Shown here piece after piece: positions 17,149-27,388 of a DNA stretch of 64,000 nt. The position numbers and the translations under genes are program-made. Source of the DNA: Thalassotalea loyana (GTDB lineage: Bacteria > Pseudomonadota > Gammaproteobacteria > Enterobacterales > Alteromonadaceae); assembly GCF_030161435.1 (NCBI RefSeq), contig NZ_BSSV01000001.1:1-64000 (forward strand). The letters run 5' to 3'. The stretch's first letter is position 1, and the number at the start of each line of letters is the position of its first letter. The notes below the pieces were generated by a model that was given only the letters and a program-made list of their open reading frames with translations, did not search any database and was not told where the DNA came from.

Positions 17149-18333
17149 TTAACAAGCTTGCCCACAAGCTACACCAGAGCTCCAAGCAAACTGAAAGTTA
17201 TAACCACCCAGCCAGCCCGTGACATCAATGACTTCACCGATAAAGAATAAGTCTGGTACTTTTCTCGACTCAAATGTTTTGCTGGAAAGCTCATCTGTAT
17301 CTACGCCGCCTAACGTCACTTCAGCCGTTCGGTACCCTTCTGTACCATTGGGCTTAATTTGCCATTGATGGAAGTATTGGCTCAAGTAAGTCACTTCGTC
17401 ATTACTAATTTGATTGATGACTTTGTCACTGATCTCTTTGTTTGTAATCATGGCTTCGATGAGGCGTTTAGGCATGATTGTCGCTAATAAGTTTTTCAGT
17501 GACTTTTGAGGGCTTGTTTCACGCCACTGTTTTACTAAATCCTGTATTGGCGAGTCCGGCAGTAAATCAATCGACACCGCTTGGCCAGCGCGCCAAAATG
17601 ACGAAATTTGCAAAATTGCTGGGCCAGATAATCCGCGATGGGTGAAGAGGATATTTTCTCTAAACTTTGTCCCGTCTTGTGCCGTAACGACCGTGGGCAG
17701 GCTAATACCAGAAAGTCCGTCAAAACGCTGCTTATCATGATCATGTAGTGTAAATGGTACGAGAGCCGCCATGGTTGGTAAGACGTTTAGGCCAAACTGT
17801 TCGGCAACTTTATAGCCTATTGGGGTTGCACCAAGCTTAGGCATGGTTAAACCTCCACTGGCAACCACTACGGAGCCACATTGATATTGATTATCTGTTG
17901 TTTTTACAACAAAGCCCTGATCGTTTTTATCGATCGATAACACTTCATTGCGTAACTGCACGTTAACACCTGCCCACTCACATTCGGTCATCAAAATATC
18001 GACAATATCTTGCGCGCCATTATCACAGAATAATTGACCAAGTGTTTTATGGTGAAAGGGCATTGCATGTCGTTCAACAAGCTCAATGAAATCTTGAGCA
18101 GTGTAGCGACTTAGTGCTGATTTAACAAAATGAGGATTCTGGCAAAGATAATTTTCTGGGCTGGCATTCTCGTTGGTAAAATTACATCGGCCGCCACCTG
18201 AGATTAGAATTTTTCTTCCAGGTTTCTTACCCATGTCGACAACGGTTACAGATTTACCTCGATATCCCGCAGTTGCGGCACACATTAATCCTGCTGCGCC
18301 TGCGCCTATAACTAATACATCTGTTTGTTGCAC
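17149..18333 (-). CDS. YhiN/HI0933-family flavoprotein
   Basis: A cytoplasmic FAD-binding oxidoreductase-like protein of 394 residues. It has the dinucleotide fold VLVIGAGAAGLMCA at the N-terminus, the family signature GRKILISGGGRCNFTN, and near the C-terminus the second FAD element (DLFFIGEVIDVTGWLGGYN). The reaction catalysed by the HI0933 family is not established. The frame stays open to an ATG at 18471, but the GTG at 18333 has GAGAGGAAA just upstream and gives the family length and start (QQTDVLVIGAG), so the longer form is rejected. It is divergent from the lipoprotein gene at 18549. Confidence 0.9.
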   Translation of the reverse strand: MQQTDVLVIGAGAAGLMCAATAGYRGKSVTVVDMGKKPGRKILISGGGRCNFTNENASPENYLCQNPHFVKSALSRYTAQDFIELVERHAMPFHHKTLGQLFCDNGAQDIVDILMTECEWAGVNVQLRNEVLSIDKNDQGFVVKTTDNQYQCGSVVVASGGLTMPKLGATPIGYKVAEQFGLNVLPTMAALVPFTLHDHDKQRFDGLSGISLPTVVTAQDGTKFRENILFTHRGLSGPAILQISSFWRAGQAVSIDLLPDSPIQDLVKQWRETSPQKSLKNLLATIMPKRLIEAMITNKEISDKVINQISNDEVTYLSQYFHQWQIKPNGTEGYRTAEVTLGGVDTDELSSKTFESRKVPDLFFIGEVIDVTGWLGGYNFQFAWSSGVACGQAC

Positions 18334-18548
18334 GATATTTCCTCTCTCATTTTGATGGCGTGCATTATAGAGCGAATTAACCGTTTGAGCCAGAAAGCAG
18401 GCGTCGTCATTCGTCAATACATCGTCAAGAAATGCAAAGAAAGTGTAAAGACGGAAACTAATGCTCAGCAAAAGGCTCTATTTGCTCGACTGTACCGCGG
18501 ATACGTCACTAACAATAAATGATTAACTTACCTAGTTGGGAGTAGTAC

Positions 18549-20060
18549 GTGTTCAAATTAAATAGAAATTCCTGTTTTACGGCAGGAAAGATGGCGATAA
18601 CTTTTGCTTTATCAAGCTTAGTCTATGCATGTGGTTCTAGTAGTAGTGATGATGGTGTTGGTTATGTGAAGTTTTACAATGCCTCCAGTAATTCTCCAGA
18701 CATTATCTTTACCGTAGATGAAAACCTAGAGACAAGTGAAACTGATGAGGTGGAAATTACCTATAATGCACTTGGCTATGGCGAGGTACTCAGTTATGCG
18801 CAATATAGTGCGAGTGACTATTTTTATGAATTAGCGTGGCAAGATGGCGATAGCTCAGAGCGCTCGGAACTCGAGGTTATTGAACAAGGAGACTTGTTCG
18901 TTGAAAAAGAGCAAATGCACTTTGTCGTGATTGATGGTGATATTCAGTCACCTTCGATAAATGTTTATCAATATCCAATTATTGATGATGAAGACGACGA
19001 TACCTACGATTTATTTAATCTACGCGTGTTAAATACTCAGGGTGTTGCCGTTGATGTTTACTATTCAAAACCTGATGAAACATTTAATGAAGCAATTTTG
19101 TTTGATACTGCTAGTTATCAAGCGCTTGTAGAGAATCAAAAGTTAGAGCAGGGTAGCTACGTTATTTATTTAACAGAAAGTGGCATGACGGATGTGGTAT
19201 TTGAATCTGAAGAAATAGCGTTTTCATACTCAGCGCAATACCTGCTGGCAATCCGAGAAAACCCGAGTAGCAGCCTGTCACCATTTATTGTTGATCGCAT
19301 CTCAAATTCGTCGAGTACAGCCCTTGCTGATGTCAATGCTGAAGCACAGCTTTCAATATATAACGCGGTGACACCCAATACTGACTTATTGCCTGACTAT
19401 AATGGTGCAATTGATATCTACCTAGACGATACAGAGTCAGAGCCATTAATAGAATCGCTTAATTATGGCAATACAAGTGTGGCCAAGACGATCGAAAATG
19501 GTGACTTTAGCTTAGGTGTTAAAGCCAGTGATGTTGATCTATTCTTAATGAAAAACCATTTGATTTCATTACCTGAAAATAGTGTGAAAACGGTATTTCT
19601 GTTTAGCGACGAAGAGTATGTTGATGATGATAATGACGGGGATGTTGACGAAGATGGAGATGGTCAGGTTGATGAAATTGAATTAAATATTCATAGCCTC
19701 GCCGTTGAACATAGTTTGCTCTCGGGGCTTTATAGCCAACAGATTACGATGATAAACCTCGTTGATGATCAACTTTATAGCGCAGTGACAGCTTATTTTG
19801 TTCGTGCCAACGAAACTATTTCTAATGCAGAAAATAAAATATCTGCTGGTTTTGCTGATACGAGTAGCGTGACGTTAAACAACAACACCTATCAAGTGTA
19901 TATAGTGGCAAGAGAAAGTAGTAGCGAAGTTATATTATCGGATTTTGAACTAACGTTAGATGAGTCTTCCACCAATCTGTTTTTGGTTATTGAGCAAAAC
20001 GATAACGCGCCGACGGGCTTTAAGGCGACATTGTTACCACAAACATCAAGCGAAGAATAA
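18549..20060 (+). CDS. DUF4397-like lipoprotein with acidic calcium-type repeats
   Basis: An exported protein of 503 residues. The signal sequence ends in a lipobox-like LVYAC (Cys about residue 28) followed by a Ser-rich stretch, so it is probably lipid-anchored. Several DUF4397-type beta segments follow (VKFYNASSNSPDIIF, LRVLNTQGVAVDVYY, AQLSIYNAVTPNTD), a fold common in surface proteins. Around residues 357-376 lies an Asp-rich run (DDDNDGDVDEDGDGQVDE) with the DxDxDG spacing of calcium-binding loops. The start is GTG with GGGAG 6 bases upstream. The gene stands alone and ends at a bidirectional terminator. The role is unknown; a calcium-stabilised cell-surface protein is likely. Confidence 0.85.
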   Translation: MFKLNRNSCFTAGKMAITFALSSLVYACGSSSSDDGVGYVKFYNASSNSPDIIFTVDENLETSETDEVEITYNALGYGEVLSYAQYSASDYFYELAWQDGDSSERSELEVIEQGDLFVEKEQMHFVVIDGDIQSPSINVYQYPIIDDEDDDTYDLFNLRVLNTQGVAVDVYYSKPDETFNEAILFDTASYQALVENQKLEQGSYVIYLTESGMTDVVFESEEIAFSYSAQYLLAIRENPSSSLSPFIVDRISNSSSTALADVNAEAQLSIYNAVTPNTDLLPDYNGAIDIYLDDTESEPLIESLNYGNTSVAKTIENGDFSLGVKASDVDLFLMKNHLISLPENSVKTVFLFSDEEYVDDDNDGDVDEDGDGQVDEIELNIHSLAVEHSLLSGLYSQQITMINLVDDQLYSAVTAYFVRANETISNAENKISAGFADTSSVTLNNNTYQVYIVARESSSEVILSDFELTLDESSTNLFLVIEQNDNAPTGFKATLLPQTSSEE

Positions 20061-20081
20061 GAACAGTAACGTAAAGTAAAT

Positions 20082-20112
20082 AAAAAAGGCTTCTAATAAG
20101 AAGCCTTTTTTT
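20082..20112. terminator. Bidirectional terminator between lipoprotein gene and ftnA
   Basis: A perfect 13-bp inverted repeat (AAAAAAGGCTTCT with its complement) around loop AATA, flanked by A and T runs on both strands, between two convergent genes. Confidence 0.92.
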
Positions 20113-20128
20113 GGATGCTGGTACTGAG

Positions 20129-20656
20129 TTAAGCTCCAGCGTCAGTCATAATGCTTGGTGAGCCTGTCTTGGCTAGTTCTGCTAAGTCTTTATCGATAAA
20201 GAACAATGCCTGACCGTTATCACCTACAAGCTCAAGTTTGTCTAGGATACCTTTAAACAGCTTCTCTTCTTCATGTTGCTCAGCAACATACCATTGTAGG
20301 AAGTTAAAGGTTGAATAATCTTGGCTTTGGAAAGCTGCATGCGCTAAAGCATTGATACGCTCTGTTACTAAACATTCGTGCTTGTAAGTTTCTTCGAATA
20401 CTTCACCTAACGAAGAAAACTGATGAGCTGGCGCTTCAATCGTACCAATGATTGGTAGTGCACCTGTTTCACTCACGTATGTGAACAAACGGTTCATATG
20501 GTCCATTTCTTCAATTGCGTGCTTTCTCATGAATTCAGCAGCACCTTCAAAGCCTTGATCTTCACACCACGCACTCATTTGCAAATATAGGTTTGAAGAG
20601 AAAAATTCTAAGTTAATTTGTTCGTTAAGTTTTTCAACCATTTCCGGCTTTAACAT
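20129..20656 (-). CDS. ftnA: Non-heme ferritin FtnA
   Basis: An iron-storage subunit of 175 residues that assembles into a 24-mer shell and oxidises Fe(II). The four-helix ferritin core is evident, with ferroxidase ligands in [12 protein letters not shown] (Glu17), [10 protein letters not shown] (Glu50 and His53) and [11 protein letters not shown] (Glu near 130). Length matches bacterial FtnA. It is transcribed leftward; a Fur-box match lies about 100 bases before the start, fitting iron control of ferritin. The gene ends at the shared terminator with the lipoprotein gene. Confidence 0.95.
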   Translation of the reverse strand: MLKPEMVEKLNEQINLEFFSSNLYLQMSAWCEDQGFEGAAEFMRKHAIEEMDHMNRLFTYVSETGALPIIGTIEAPAHQFSSLGEVFEETYKHECLVTERINALAHAAFQSQDYSTFNFLQWYVAEQHEEEKLFKGILDKLELVGDNGQALFFIDKDLAELAKTGSPSIMTDAGA

Positions 20657-20756
20657 GATGCTCTCGCTTTTCTAAGAAATATAAACGGAATTCTGCCAAT
20701 AATTACGATCAATCACAACCAAAAGATCACAAAAAAAGGCAATAAAAACATTGGTT

Positions 20757-20777
20757 TATAATGATAATTATTGTTAT
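20757..20777. promoter_or_regulatory. Putative Fur box upstream of ftnA
   Basis: The stretch TATAATGATAATTATTGTT matches the 19-base Fur consensus at 15 of 19 positions, including an unbroken run of 11. It lies about 100 bases upstream of ftnA and just downstream of the peroxiredoxin stop. Repression or indirect iron control of ftnA is likely; the polarity cannot be told from sequence. Confidence 0.7.
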
Positions 20778-20788
20778 TTACAGTCTTT

Positions 20789-21265
20789 TTATAAATCGTT
20801 TAACACGACTTCAGCTTTACTTACTTCAAATTCTTTAGGGTTTTCAATGAATAAGCTTGTAATGACGCCATTATCGATGATCATCGCATAACGCTTTGAG
20901 CGCAATCCACCAAAGCCAGCGGTATCCATTTCCAACCCAAGTGCTTTAGTGTAGCTACCATCACCATCGGCAAGCATCATTATCTGTTCAGCATTTTGTG
21001 CTTCGCCCCATGCAGCCATAACAAAGGCGTCGTTAACTGAGAGACAAATAATTTGATCTACGCCTTTTTCAAATAGTTCATCAGCTTTAACAACGTAACC
21101 TGGTAAATGAGCTGCAGAACAGGTAGGAGTGAATGCCCCGGGTACGGCAAATAATACCGTCTTACGATTAGCAAATAACTCGGGCGTATTATGAGTTTCC
21201 ATGTTGCCATCCACCAGTTGTTGTAAATGGCCGATTGGCATTTTGTCGTTTAATTTGATCATCAT
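20789..21265 (-). CDS. Peroxiredoxin, Prx5 type
   Basis: A thiol peroxidase of 158 residues that reduces hydrogen peroxide and organic peroxides. The peroxidatic Cys49 lies in PGAFTPTCS, the Prx5/AhpE-like signature, and a second Cys lies in ICLSVNDAF. There is no fused glutaredoxin domain, so reduction must come from a separate glutaredoxin or thioredoxin. Two ATG codons stand next to each other; either can be the start. It lies 6 bases downstream of a small Cys-rich gene, most likely in one transcript, and upstream of ftnA, grouping peroxide and iron defence. Confidence 0.94.
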   Translation of the reverse strand: MMIKLNDKMPIGHLQQLVDGNMETHNTPELFANRKTVLFAVPGAFTPTCSAAHLPGYVVKADELFEKGVDQIICLSVNDAFVMAAWGEAQNAEQIMMLADGDGSYTKALGLEMDTAGFGGLRSKRYAMIIDNGVITSLFIENPKEFEVSKAEVVLNDL

Positions 21266-21271
21266 TACTCT

Positions 21272-21427
21272 TTATTTCATTTTTATCGGCTTGCACAAAA
21301 AGCCTTTATCATGTGCACATCGAGCGCAATCCTTGCAAACAAACCTTGGTTTTTCAAGTAAATGAATTAACTCATGAATGTTTTTTTCGATATCTTTTTT
21401 CTTCCATTTACAAAGTGATTTAGCCAT
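21272..21427 (-). CDS. Small Cys-rich protein upstream of peroxiredoxin
   Basis: A basic protein of 51 residues with Cys31-x2-Cys34-x2-Cys37 and Cys45 in VCKDCARCAHDKGFLC, which looks like a zinc- or iron-binding knuckle. The frame is open much further upstream, but the ATG at 21427 has a perfect GGAGG 6 bases before it, and the sequence from there (MAKSLCKWKKKDIEKN) resembles short conserved proteins of Vibrio and Shewanella. It ends 6 bases before the peroxiredoxin. The function is unknown. Confidence 0.8.
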   Translation of the reverse strand: MAKSLCKWKKKDIEKNIHELIHLLEKPRFVCKDCARCAHDKGFLCKPIKMK

Positions 21428-21592
21428 GCGAGACCTCCACAATGGCTTCTTGGTATACGTTAATCTACAGGAAAAGTGACCAGAATCACTGTAAATTAAT
21501 TGCAAGAAGGTAGAGATAAATAATGAGTTAATTGTAGTTGAAAAGACGCTGACCTGCACTAGGCCAGTGCAGATCTGCATTCACTGTGTTAA

Positions 21593-23545
21593 CTAGATAT
21601 TGAGGGTTTTGCTGATATCTTTAACCTGTTGAGCGACATCATCTGAAATGGTTTGAGCGCGTGACTTAGATTGGTTCACTTCTTGGCTAACTTGCTCCAT
21701 GGCGGCTTCAAATCGAGTAAACTGAGATCGCTGCTCGTTAATATGAGAAAGTGAATCTTGGGAAACTTGCGCTGAAGTAATGGCTTGCTCAACAACAACT
21801 TCAGCATTGTTTTTCAAGGACAATGCAATGTCTTTTTGCTTGCTAGATGCTTGCTCAATGTCGAAGATAGTTGATGTTAAATCTTGGCTTGCTTGATTGA
21901 GTTGTTCCAATCGTTCACTGACTTGTTTTAGCGACTCTTGAGTCTTGCCCGCTAACTGTCTGACTTCGTCTGCCACGACAGAGAATCCTCTACCATGCTC
22001 ACCAGCTCTGGCTGCTTCAATCGCTGCATTTAATGCAAGTAAGTTGGTTTGATCTGCAATAGAGCTGATTACATCAACGATAACACCAACTGAATCTACC
22101 GACTGTGTTAAAGAGCTTATCGCATGTTTACCTGACGTTGCGGCAACATTAGTGGCGTCACTTGCGGTCAATACTTCAGTCGCCATTTGTTGACTTTCAT
22201 CCATTGCTTTTTGTGTCGCTTGAGCATTTTCTACAACTTGATGAGATAGGGTGTTCACTACATCGGTTACGCGTGATAATTCACCCATGATGTGATCGAC
22301 GGCAGTAAGTTGTTCTGAGGTTGAGCTTGATGACGTTAGGATTTGATATGCTTGGCTTTCCATCGTTTGCATTGCGTTTGCAACCAATGAGAGCTGCTCC
22401 GCTTTTTGCTTATCTTCATCGGCAAGCTTATTTACCATTTGGTTGAAACTTGATGATATCTCGCCTAACTCTGTTTTCACTGATATCCCTGTGATGTTAT
22501 CGACTCTGCCTTCTTGTACAAGTGATACAAACGCATCACGAAGTTTTCGTAATGGGTTTAGAACAACAGAGCGCATTAACCAGTAATTTGCCGCTAAGAA
22601 TGAAGTTAGAAAGACAAGCATAACAATTACAATAATCTGTAATTGTTGATTGATTTGCTCTTGCTCAGCAATGATCACCGATTCACTCGCTTTGATTGTT
22701 GCTTCTAAACCAGCCACATCAGCCTGCAATACACTCAACCCTTGTTCACGTTGGTTAATTTGCGAAACGGTATTGCGAATATCGGTTTGATAGCGATTGA
22801 GGATAGAATTGAGTTCATCAATGGCTTCCTGGCTTAGCTCTGTGCTGTCTTCATCGTCATCAAGTAACAAGTCGTCTTCATCATTTTCTGATTGTTCAAA
22901 TATCTCTAGTGATGGATAGCTCCCTAATTGACGTAACAATTGGGCAATACTAGAAATCTCCCGATTTATTGCTTGTTGGTTTGGTTGTTGGCTTATAAAC
23001 AGCTTTTCACGTTGCAGAGAAAGTTGCGTAAGGGCGTGATGTACGTTCTGAACCGTCGATAGGTATTGAATTCGGGTTTGTTCGTTAATTTCGGTACTTG
23101 TGAGGGCATACTCAGCCAGAATCTGGTTACTTGCCAACATGCCTTGCTCACTGTTTCTGAGCAAGACCATAGGATCACCACTTTGCTTACCCATTGCACG
23201 ATATTTTAAATTCAAATCTTCCTTCAATTGAGCGGCTTGTTGGTTCAATTGCGAAGAAAAACTATCGATATTTAATTCACCTGCGAGTAACTGGATACGA
23301 GATAAATAAGTCTCTGCTTCAGTCAGCAAGCTTGCATCGCCTGTACTCAAGTAGTTGGCGATCGTGCGATAAAAATCTACTTCGGTGGTGGTCTTTACCG
23401 CTTGATAGGTTTCTACTTTGAGTTTACTGCTCGATAGCGTTGATGCGACATGATACATAGCGACGAAAAATAGCAGGGTAAAAATGCTAATCGCTATAAC
23501 GGATAGCCGAGAAAAAGATGAGACGCGCAATGCAGGAAACTCCAT
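21593..23545 (-). CDS. Transmembrane methyl-accepting chemotaxis protein
   Basis: A chemoreceptor of 650 residues. TM1 lies at about 17-35, then a large helical periplasmic domain (about 36-295) with an acidic insert ([10 protein letters not shown]), TM2 near 300-322, a HAMP domain (about 325-378) and the coiled-coil signalling domain, with tip [20 protein letters not shown] and core [18 protein letters not shown]. The periplasmic part is predicted to be an all-helical bundle; its ligand is unknown. No C-terminal methyltransferase-docking pentapeptide is present. It stands alone, with no che genes nearby. Confidence 0.94.
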   Translation of the reverse strand: MEFPALRVSSFSRLSVIAISIFTLLFFVAMYHVASTLSSSKLKVETYQAVKTTTEVDFYRTIANYLSTGDASLLTEAETYLSRIQLLAGELNIDSFSSQLNQQAAQLKEDLNLKYRAMGKQSGDPMVLLRNSEQGMLASNQILAEYALTSTEINEQTRIQYLSTVQNVHHALTQLSLQREKLFISQQPNQQAINREISSIAQLLRQLGSYPSLEIFEQSENDEDDLLLDDDEDSTELSQEAIDELNSILNRYQTDIRNTVSQINQREQGLSVLQADVAGLEATIKASESVIIAEQEQINQQLQIIVIVMLVFLTSFLAANYWLMRSVVLNPLRKLRDAFVSLVQEGRVDNITGISVKTELGEISSSFNQMVNKLADEDKQKAEQLSLVANAMQTMESQAYQILTSSSSTSEQLTAVDHIMGELSRVTDVVNTLSHQVVENAQATQKAMDESQQMATEVLTASDATNVAATSGKHAISSLTQSVDSVGVIVDVISSIADQTNLLALNAAIEAARAGEHGRGFSVVADEVRQLAGKTQESLKQVSERLEQLNQASQDLTSTIFDIEQASSKQKDIALSLKNNAEVVVEQAITSAQVSQDSLSHINEQRSQFTRFEAAMEQVSQEVNQSKSRAQTISDDVAQQVKDISKTLNI

Positions 23546-23635
23546 GTTCTGAATGTAGATATTTTCCTGCAGTTTTATGTCATTTTTGTTTCGTTAATAT
23601 TACAAATTTATTACATTGTTCAATAAGATCAGCAA

Positions 23636-24421
23636 TTAACCTTTGGGTATTGCTTGTTTGACATAAACATCAAATCGATTCTTCTTCATTTTGATACTCA
23701 TGCTAGGCTTCTTTCCTGCAATAAAGTCAGCGTAATTCGGGCGTTTCACAACGACACGATACTTGGCTAACGCATACGCGGGTTCAAAAAGATCGTCGGC
23801 GTCTAAGTCTTCACCAACAAGTGTTTGGAACACTCGCATCTCTTTTTTAACTGCGGCTGACTTTTCACGATGAGGATACATTGGATCTAAATAAACGACA
23901 TCATGTTCCCCGCACGCAGTCATTGCGTCGATAGAGGAGCCATGTCGAAGCACCATATTTTTCGTAATGGGAGCGATTTCAGTTGATAAGTTTGCTCTTG
24001 ATAAGCCATTTTCCAACAGTGCAGCAACAGCCGGTACACGCTCATTGAGCGTGACATTGCAACCTAAACTAGCCAAAACAAACGCGTCTCGACCTAGTCC
24101 CGCAGTGGCATCCAAAACACTTGGTGTGAAGCCATGTTTTAGGCCAACAGCTTTAGCGATGTCTTGACCTCGGCCGCCACCAAACTTTCTTCTGTGCGCA
24201 CTGGCGCCCTCGACAAAATCAACAACAATACCACCTAATTTGGGCTCGTCGAGCTTTTTAAGTGATAGTACTTGTTGGTCAACTTGCAGTAAAAAATCTA
24301 TATCATCACGTTGCTTGATTGCTGCAACATCACCGATATATTCAAATTGCCATTGTTGAGCAATTTTCTTGGCGAGGTCGACATCAACTTTATCGCAGTA
24401 ACCTAGGACTATTTTAGGCAT
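23636..24421 (-). CDS. rsmJ: 16S rRNA (guanine(1516)-N(2))-methyltransferase RsmJ
   Basis: An SAM-dependent rRNA methyltransferase of 261 residues acting on G1516 of 16S rRNA. The SAM-binding motif is [19 protein letters not shown], and the family features [19 protein letters not shown] and [13 protein letters not shown] are intact. Length is close to that of E. coli YhiQ. It is the last gene of an operon with prlC and a glycosylase-like gene; prlC and rsmJ are adjacent in many gammaproteobacteria. The start is 3 bases after the preceding stop, so the two are probably coupled. Confidence 0.96.
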   Translation of the reverse strand: MPKIVLGYCDKVDVDLAKKIAQQWQFEYIGDVAAIKQRDDIDFLLQVDQQVLSLKKLDEPKLGGIVVDFVEGASAHRRKFGGGRGQDIAKAVGLKHGFTPSVLDATAGLGRDAFVLASLGCNVTLNERVPAVAALLENGLSRANLSTEIAPITKNMVLRHGSSIDAMTACGEHDVVYLDPMYPHREKSAAVKKEMRVFQTLVGEDLDADDLFEPAYALAKYRVVVKRPNYADFIAGKKPSMSIKMKKNRFDVYVKQAIPKG

Positions 24422-24424
24422 TAA

Positions 24425-25120
24425 TTACTCAACCTGTACGCTGTTATCGCCAGTTGCCAGTGCAACTAATCTACTTAACTGTTGATAGCTCAAACCACTT
24501 TCTTCATGCCATCTATTAAAGCATTGCTGAATCGCTTTATGGCTAGATTTGGTATTAATGCCACCGTCTATCACCTCATGAGCTCTCATATATGCTTCAA
24601 TATCTCTGGAGATGATAAATGTATCTTTTCCTAAAGTACGTAATGCATATGCTCCGGTGTTCCCACCCAGGCGAGCACCTTCTTTTTTTAAAAATGCCCA
24701 AAGACCAACAGTGTCATTGCTTGGCCATTCTTGAATAAACTTTGCAAATGAATGGCCATTTTGTTGCTCATTGAAAATCATTTGAGCATTTGCTTTGATT
24801 GTTTTTACTTTATTGAAATTCCTAATAATCCTTGGATCACTTGCTTTACGTTCAAGCATTTCCTCTGGCATCATGAGTATCTTTTCTATGTCAAAATTGA
24901 AGAATATTTCTTCAAAATCTGGCCATTTGTTTTCAACGACGCGCCAGACAAACCCTGATTGAAAGACCTTTTTGGTAAAGTGGGCTAAAAATCGGTCGTC
25001 ACCTTGTTTGCTAAGTAATTGCTCATTAGGAGCATCACCAATGAGTAAAGTGACGTTTTCAATGCCACCTTTACGTTTTGATGCTCGCGTGAGTAACTGC
25101 TCAAAAGATTCTGCTGCCAT
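24425..25120 (-). CDS. DNA-3-methyladenine glycosylase I (Tag) family protein
   Basis: A protein of 231 residues of the Tag-type helix-hairpin-helix base-excision family. Recognisable parts are FTKKVFQSGFVWRVVENKWP (matching the QAGLSW...ILxKR region), FNFDIEKILMMPEE, and DPRIIRNFNKVKTIKANA. The C-terminal zinc-binding Cys/His set of E. coli Tag is not obvious, so substrate and activity are less certain; some family members are called only adenine glycosylase-like. The frame extends into prlC, but the ATG at 25120, 4 bases after the prlC stop, gives the natural start. It lies between prlC and rsmJ. Confidence 0.82.
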   Translation of the reverse strand: MAAESFEQLLTRASKRKGGIENVTLLIGDAPNEQLLSKQGDDRFLAHFTKKVFQSGFVWRVVENKWPDFEEIFFNFDIEKILMMPEEMLERKASDPRIIRNFNKVKTIKANAQMIFNEQQNGHSFAKFIQEWPSNDTVGLWAFLKKEGARLGGNTGAYALRTLGKDTFIISRDIEAYMRAHEVIDGGINTKSSHKAIQQCFNRWHEESGLSYQQLSRLVALATGDNSVQVE

Positions 25121-25124
25121 ATAA

Positions 25125-27164
25125 CTATTCAATCCCGCTGTGGCGCAATAGCGCATCAATTTGTGGTGCTCGACCACGGAATGCGGCGAACAATTCGGCA
25201 GGCTCCTGTGAGCCACCTTTCTCTAGGATATTCGATAAGAAAGATTGACCCGTTTGTTGATTGAATATGCCATCTTCCTCAAATTTTGAAAAAGCGTCTG
25301 CTGATAAAACTTCTGCCCACTTATAGCTGTAATAACCTGCGGCATAGCCACCGCCGAAAATATGACCAAAACTATGCTGGAATCGATTAAACTCAGGTGT
25401 CTTGATTACCGCAACTTGCTTACGTACTTCGTTCAACACTGCTTGAATCTCATCGCCTTTTTCAGGCGAATAGTTAGCGTGCATGGTGAAATCAAACAAA
25501 CTAAACTCGAGCTGCCTCAACATTTGCATAGCAGACTGGAAGTTTTTGGCGGCAAGCATTTTATCAAGTAAATCTTGTGGTAACGGCTCATTCGTCTCAT
25601 AGTGACCAGAAATAAATGCGAGAGCCTCTGGTTGCCAACACCAGTTTTCTAAAAACTGACTTGGTAGCTCAACAGCATCCCAAGGAACACCATTAATGCC
25701 TGATACACCGCTATCACCAATTTGCGTAAGCATGTGGTGGATTCCGTGTCCAAACTCGTGAAACAGCGTAACCACCTCATCGTGAGTAAACAATGCCGGC
25801 TTATCACCTACTGGACGGTTAAAGTTACAGGTTAAGTAAGCAACCGGTAATTGGATAGTGCCATCAGTAAGCTCACGACGACAAATACATTCATCCATCC
25901 AGGCTCCACCGCGCTTTTTCTCTCTAGCGTATAAATCTAGATAAAAGCTTCCTCGAAGCGCGCCAGTATCATCGAAAATATCGAAAAACTTCACATCTTG
26001 GTGCCAAGTATCAACATTATCTCGTGGCTCAATTGTGATGTTGAACAGTTTATTTACTACGGTAAATAGACCGTTAACCGCGCGCTCCTCAGGAAAGTAA
26101 GGGCGCAATTGTTCGTCAGAAATGGCATATCTATCTTGCTTAAGCTTTTCACTGTAATAAGGTAAGTCCCACGCTTGTAGGTTATCTTTGCCAAATTTGT
26201 TTTTTGCAAAAGTAATGATCTCGTCGTAATCGGCTTGGCCTTGGGCTTTTGATTTATCCGCTAGGTTGTTTAGAAAGTCGAATACTTCTTGCGTTGAAGT
26301 TGCCATCTTTGTCGCCAATGATTTTTCAGCGAAGTTACTAAAGTCCAACAACGTAGCTAATTCATGGCGCAAAGATAATATTTCAGTCATTACTTGTGAG
26401 TTGTCATACTCACCGCCATTTGGGCCTTGATCTGATGCTCTCGTAGCAAAAGCACGGTACATTTGTTCACGTAAAGCGTCATTGTCTGCGTACATCATTA
26501 CTGGCAAATAACTAGGAAAGTCGAGTGTGAACAACCAACCTTGTTTATCTTTGCTGCTGGCTAATTCTTTCGCTGCATCTTTTGCACTTTGAGGTAAGCC
26601 TGAAAGCTCATCTTCGTTGGTAATATTAATTGAAAAGGCTTGTGTTGCATCGAGCAAGTTATTACTGAACGTCGAGCCAAGTTCTGATAATCGGCTGACG
26701 ATCTCTCCGTAACGTTTTTGCTTTTCTTCACTCAGTGCAATACCGGATAATTTGAAGTCACGAAGTGCGTCATTAATGACTTTCTGTTTTGGTTGACTAA
26801 GCTGTTTGAATTCCTCGCTATTCGCAATATATTCGTACGCCTTATATAAACCTGTATGTTGTCCCACATAAGTTGAATATTCAGATAAAAGAGGCAAGCA
26901 CGATTCATAGGCTTCTCTTAACTCATCACTACTTTTTACTGAATTTAGGTGGCCAATAGGAGACCAGAGTCGGCTCAGTTGATCGTCTGCCTCATCGATT
27001 GGTACGACTAAGTTTTGCCACGTGTAGTGACTTTGATCTGCTAATGCAGTCTCAATCGTATTTTTGCAGTGCTCAATGGCTTGTTGCACATCTTGCTTAA
27101 TAGTATCTGGTGAGATTTGAGAAAAACGAGGTAATAAATCGGTAGTAAGTGATACGTTAGACAT
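25125..27164 (-). CDS. prlC: Oligopeptidase A (M3 metallopeptidase)
   Basis: A cytoplasmic zinc endopeptidase of 679 residues, one residue shorter than E. coli PrlC. The zinc site HEFGHGIHH is present, with the third ligand Glu downstream in DAVELPSQFLENW, as in the M3 family. It degrades peptides left by larger proteases and cleaved signal peptides. The frame is open to 27224, but the ATG before SNVSLTTDLLPRFS gives the family N-terminus. It is the first gene of the prlC-tag-rsmJ operon; the upstream 220 bases separate it from the divergent sensor gene. Confidence 0.96.
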   Translation of the reverse strand: MSNVSLTTDLLPRFSQISPDTIKQDVQQAIEHCKNTIETALADQSHYTWQNLVVPIDEADDQLSRLWSPIGHLNSVKSSDELREAYESCLPLLSEYSTYVGQHTGLYKAYEYIANSEEFKQLSQPKQKVINDALRDFKLSGIALSEEKQKRYGEIVSRLSELGSTFSNNLLDATQAFSINITNEDELSGLPQSAKDAAKELASSKDKQGWLFTLDFPSYLPVMMYADNDALREQMYRAFATRASDQGPNGGEYDNSQVMTEILSLRHELATLLDFSNFAEKSLATKMATSTQEVFDFLNNLADKSKAQGQADYDEIITFAKNKFGKDNLQAWDLPYYSEKLKQDRYAISDEQLRPYFPEERAVNGLFTVVNKLFNITIEPRDNVDTWHQDVKFFDIFDDTGALRGSFYLDLYAREKKRGGAWMDECICRRELTDGTIQLPVAYLTCNFNRPVGDKPALFTHDEVVTLFHEFGHGIHHMLTQIGDSGVSGINGVPWDAVELPSQFLENWCWQPEALAFISGHYETNEPLPQDLLDKMLAAKNFQSAMQMLRQLEFSLFDFTMHANYSPEKGDEIQAVLNEVRKQVAVIKTPEFNRFQHSFGHIFGGGYAAGYYSYKWAEVLSADAFSKFEEDGIFNQQTGQSFLSNILEKGGSQEPAELFAAFRGRAPQIDALLRHSGIE

Positions 27165-27388
27165 AATGACATTCTTGTTATCTGAGTTATCATTATATGT
27201 AGTGATTTGATTACAGAAATTCAAGTCTTGTGATTATTCGTAGTGAATAATTGATCGCTCAAAAACTGGGCTTGATTTGCCTTTTGTGTATAATGACCCA
27301 ATGGTTGTAACGTTTTGTTACAACTGGGTTAACGGTGTTCATGCAGTGTAAAAACGGTATGAAATATGGTTAAGGTGATAGGTTATCA

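Noticed and set aside
18325-18522. Open frame of 55-65 codons (from 18355 MACIIERINRL...) between the flavoprotein and the DUF4397-like lipoprotein gene
   Set aside because: Protein-like composition but no ribosome binding site, and it covers the region that must hold the divergent promoters. Left undecided rather than annotated.
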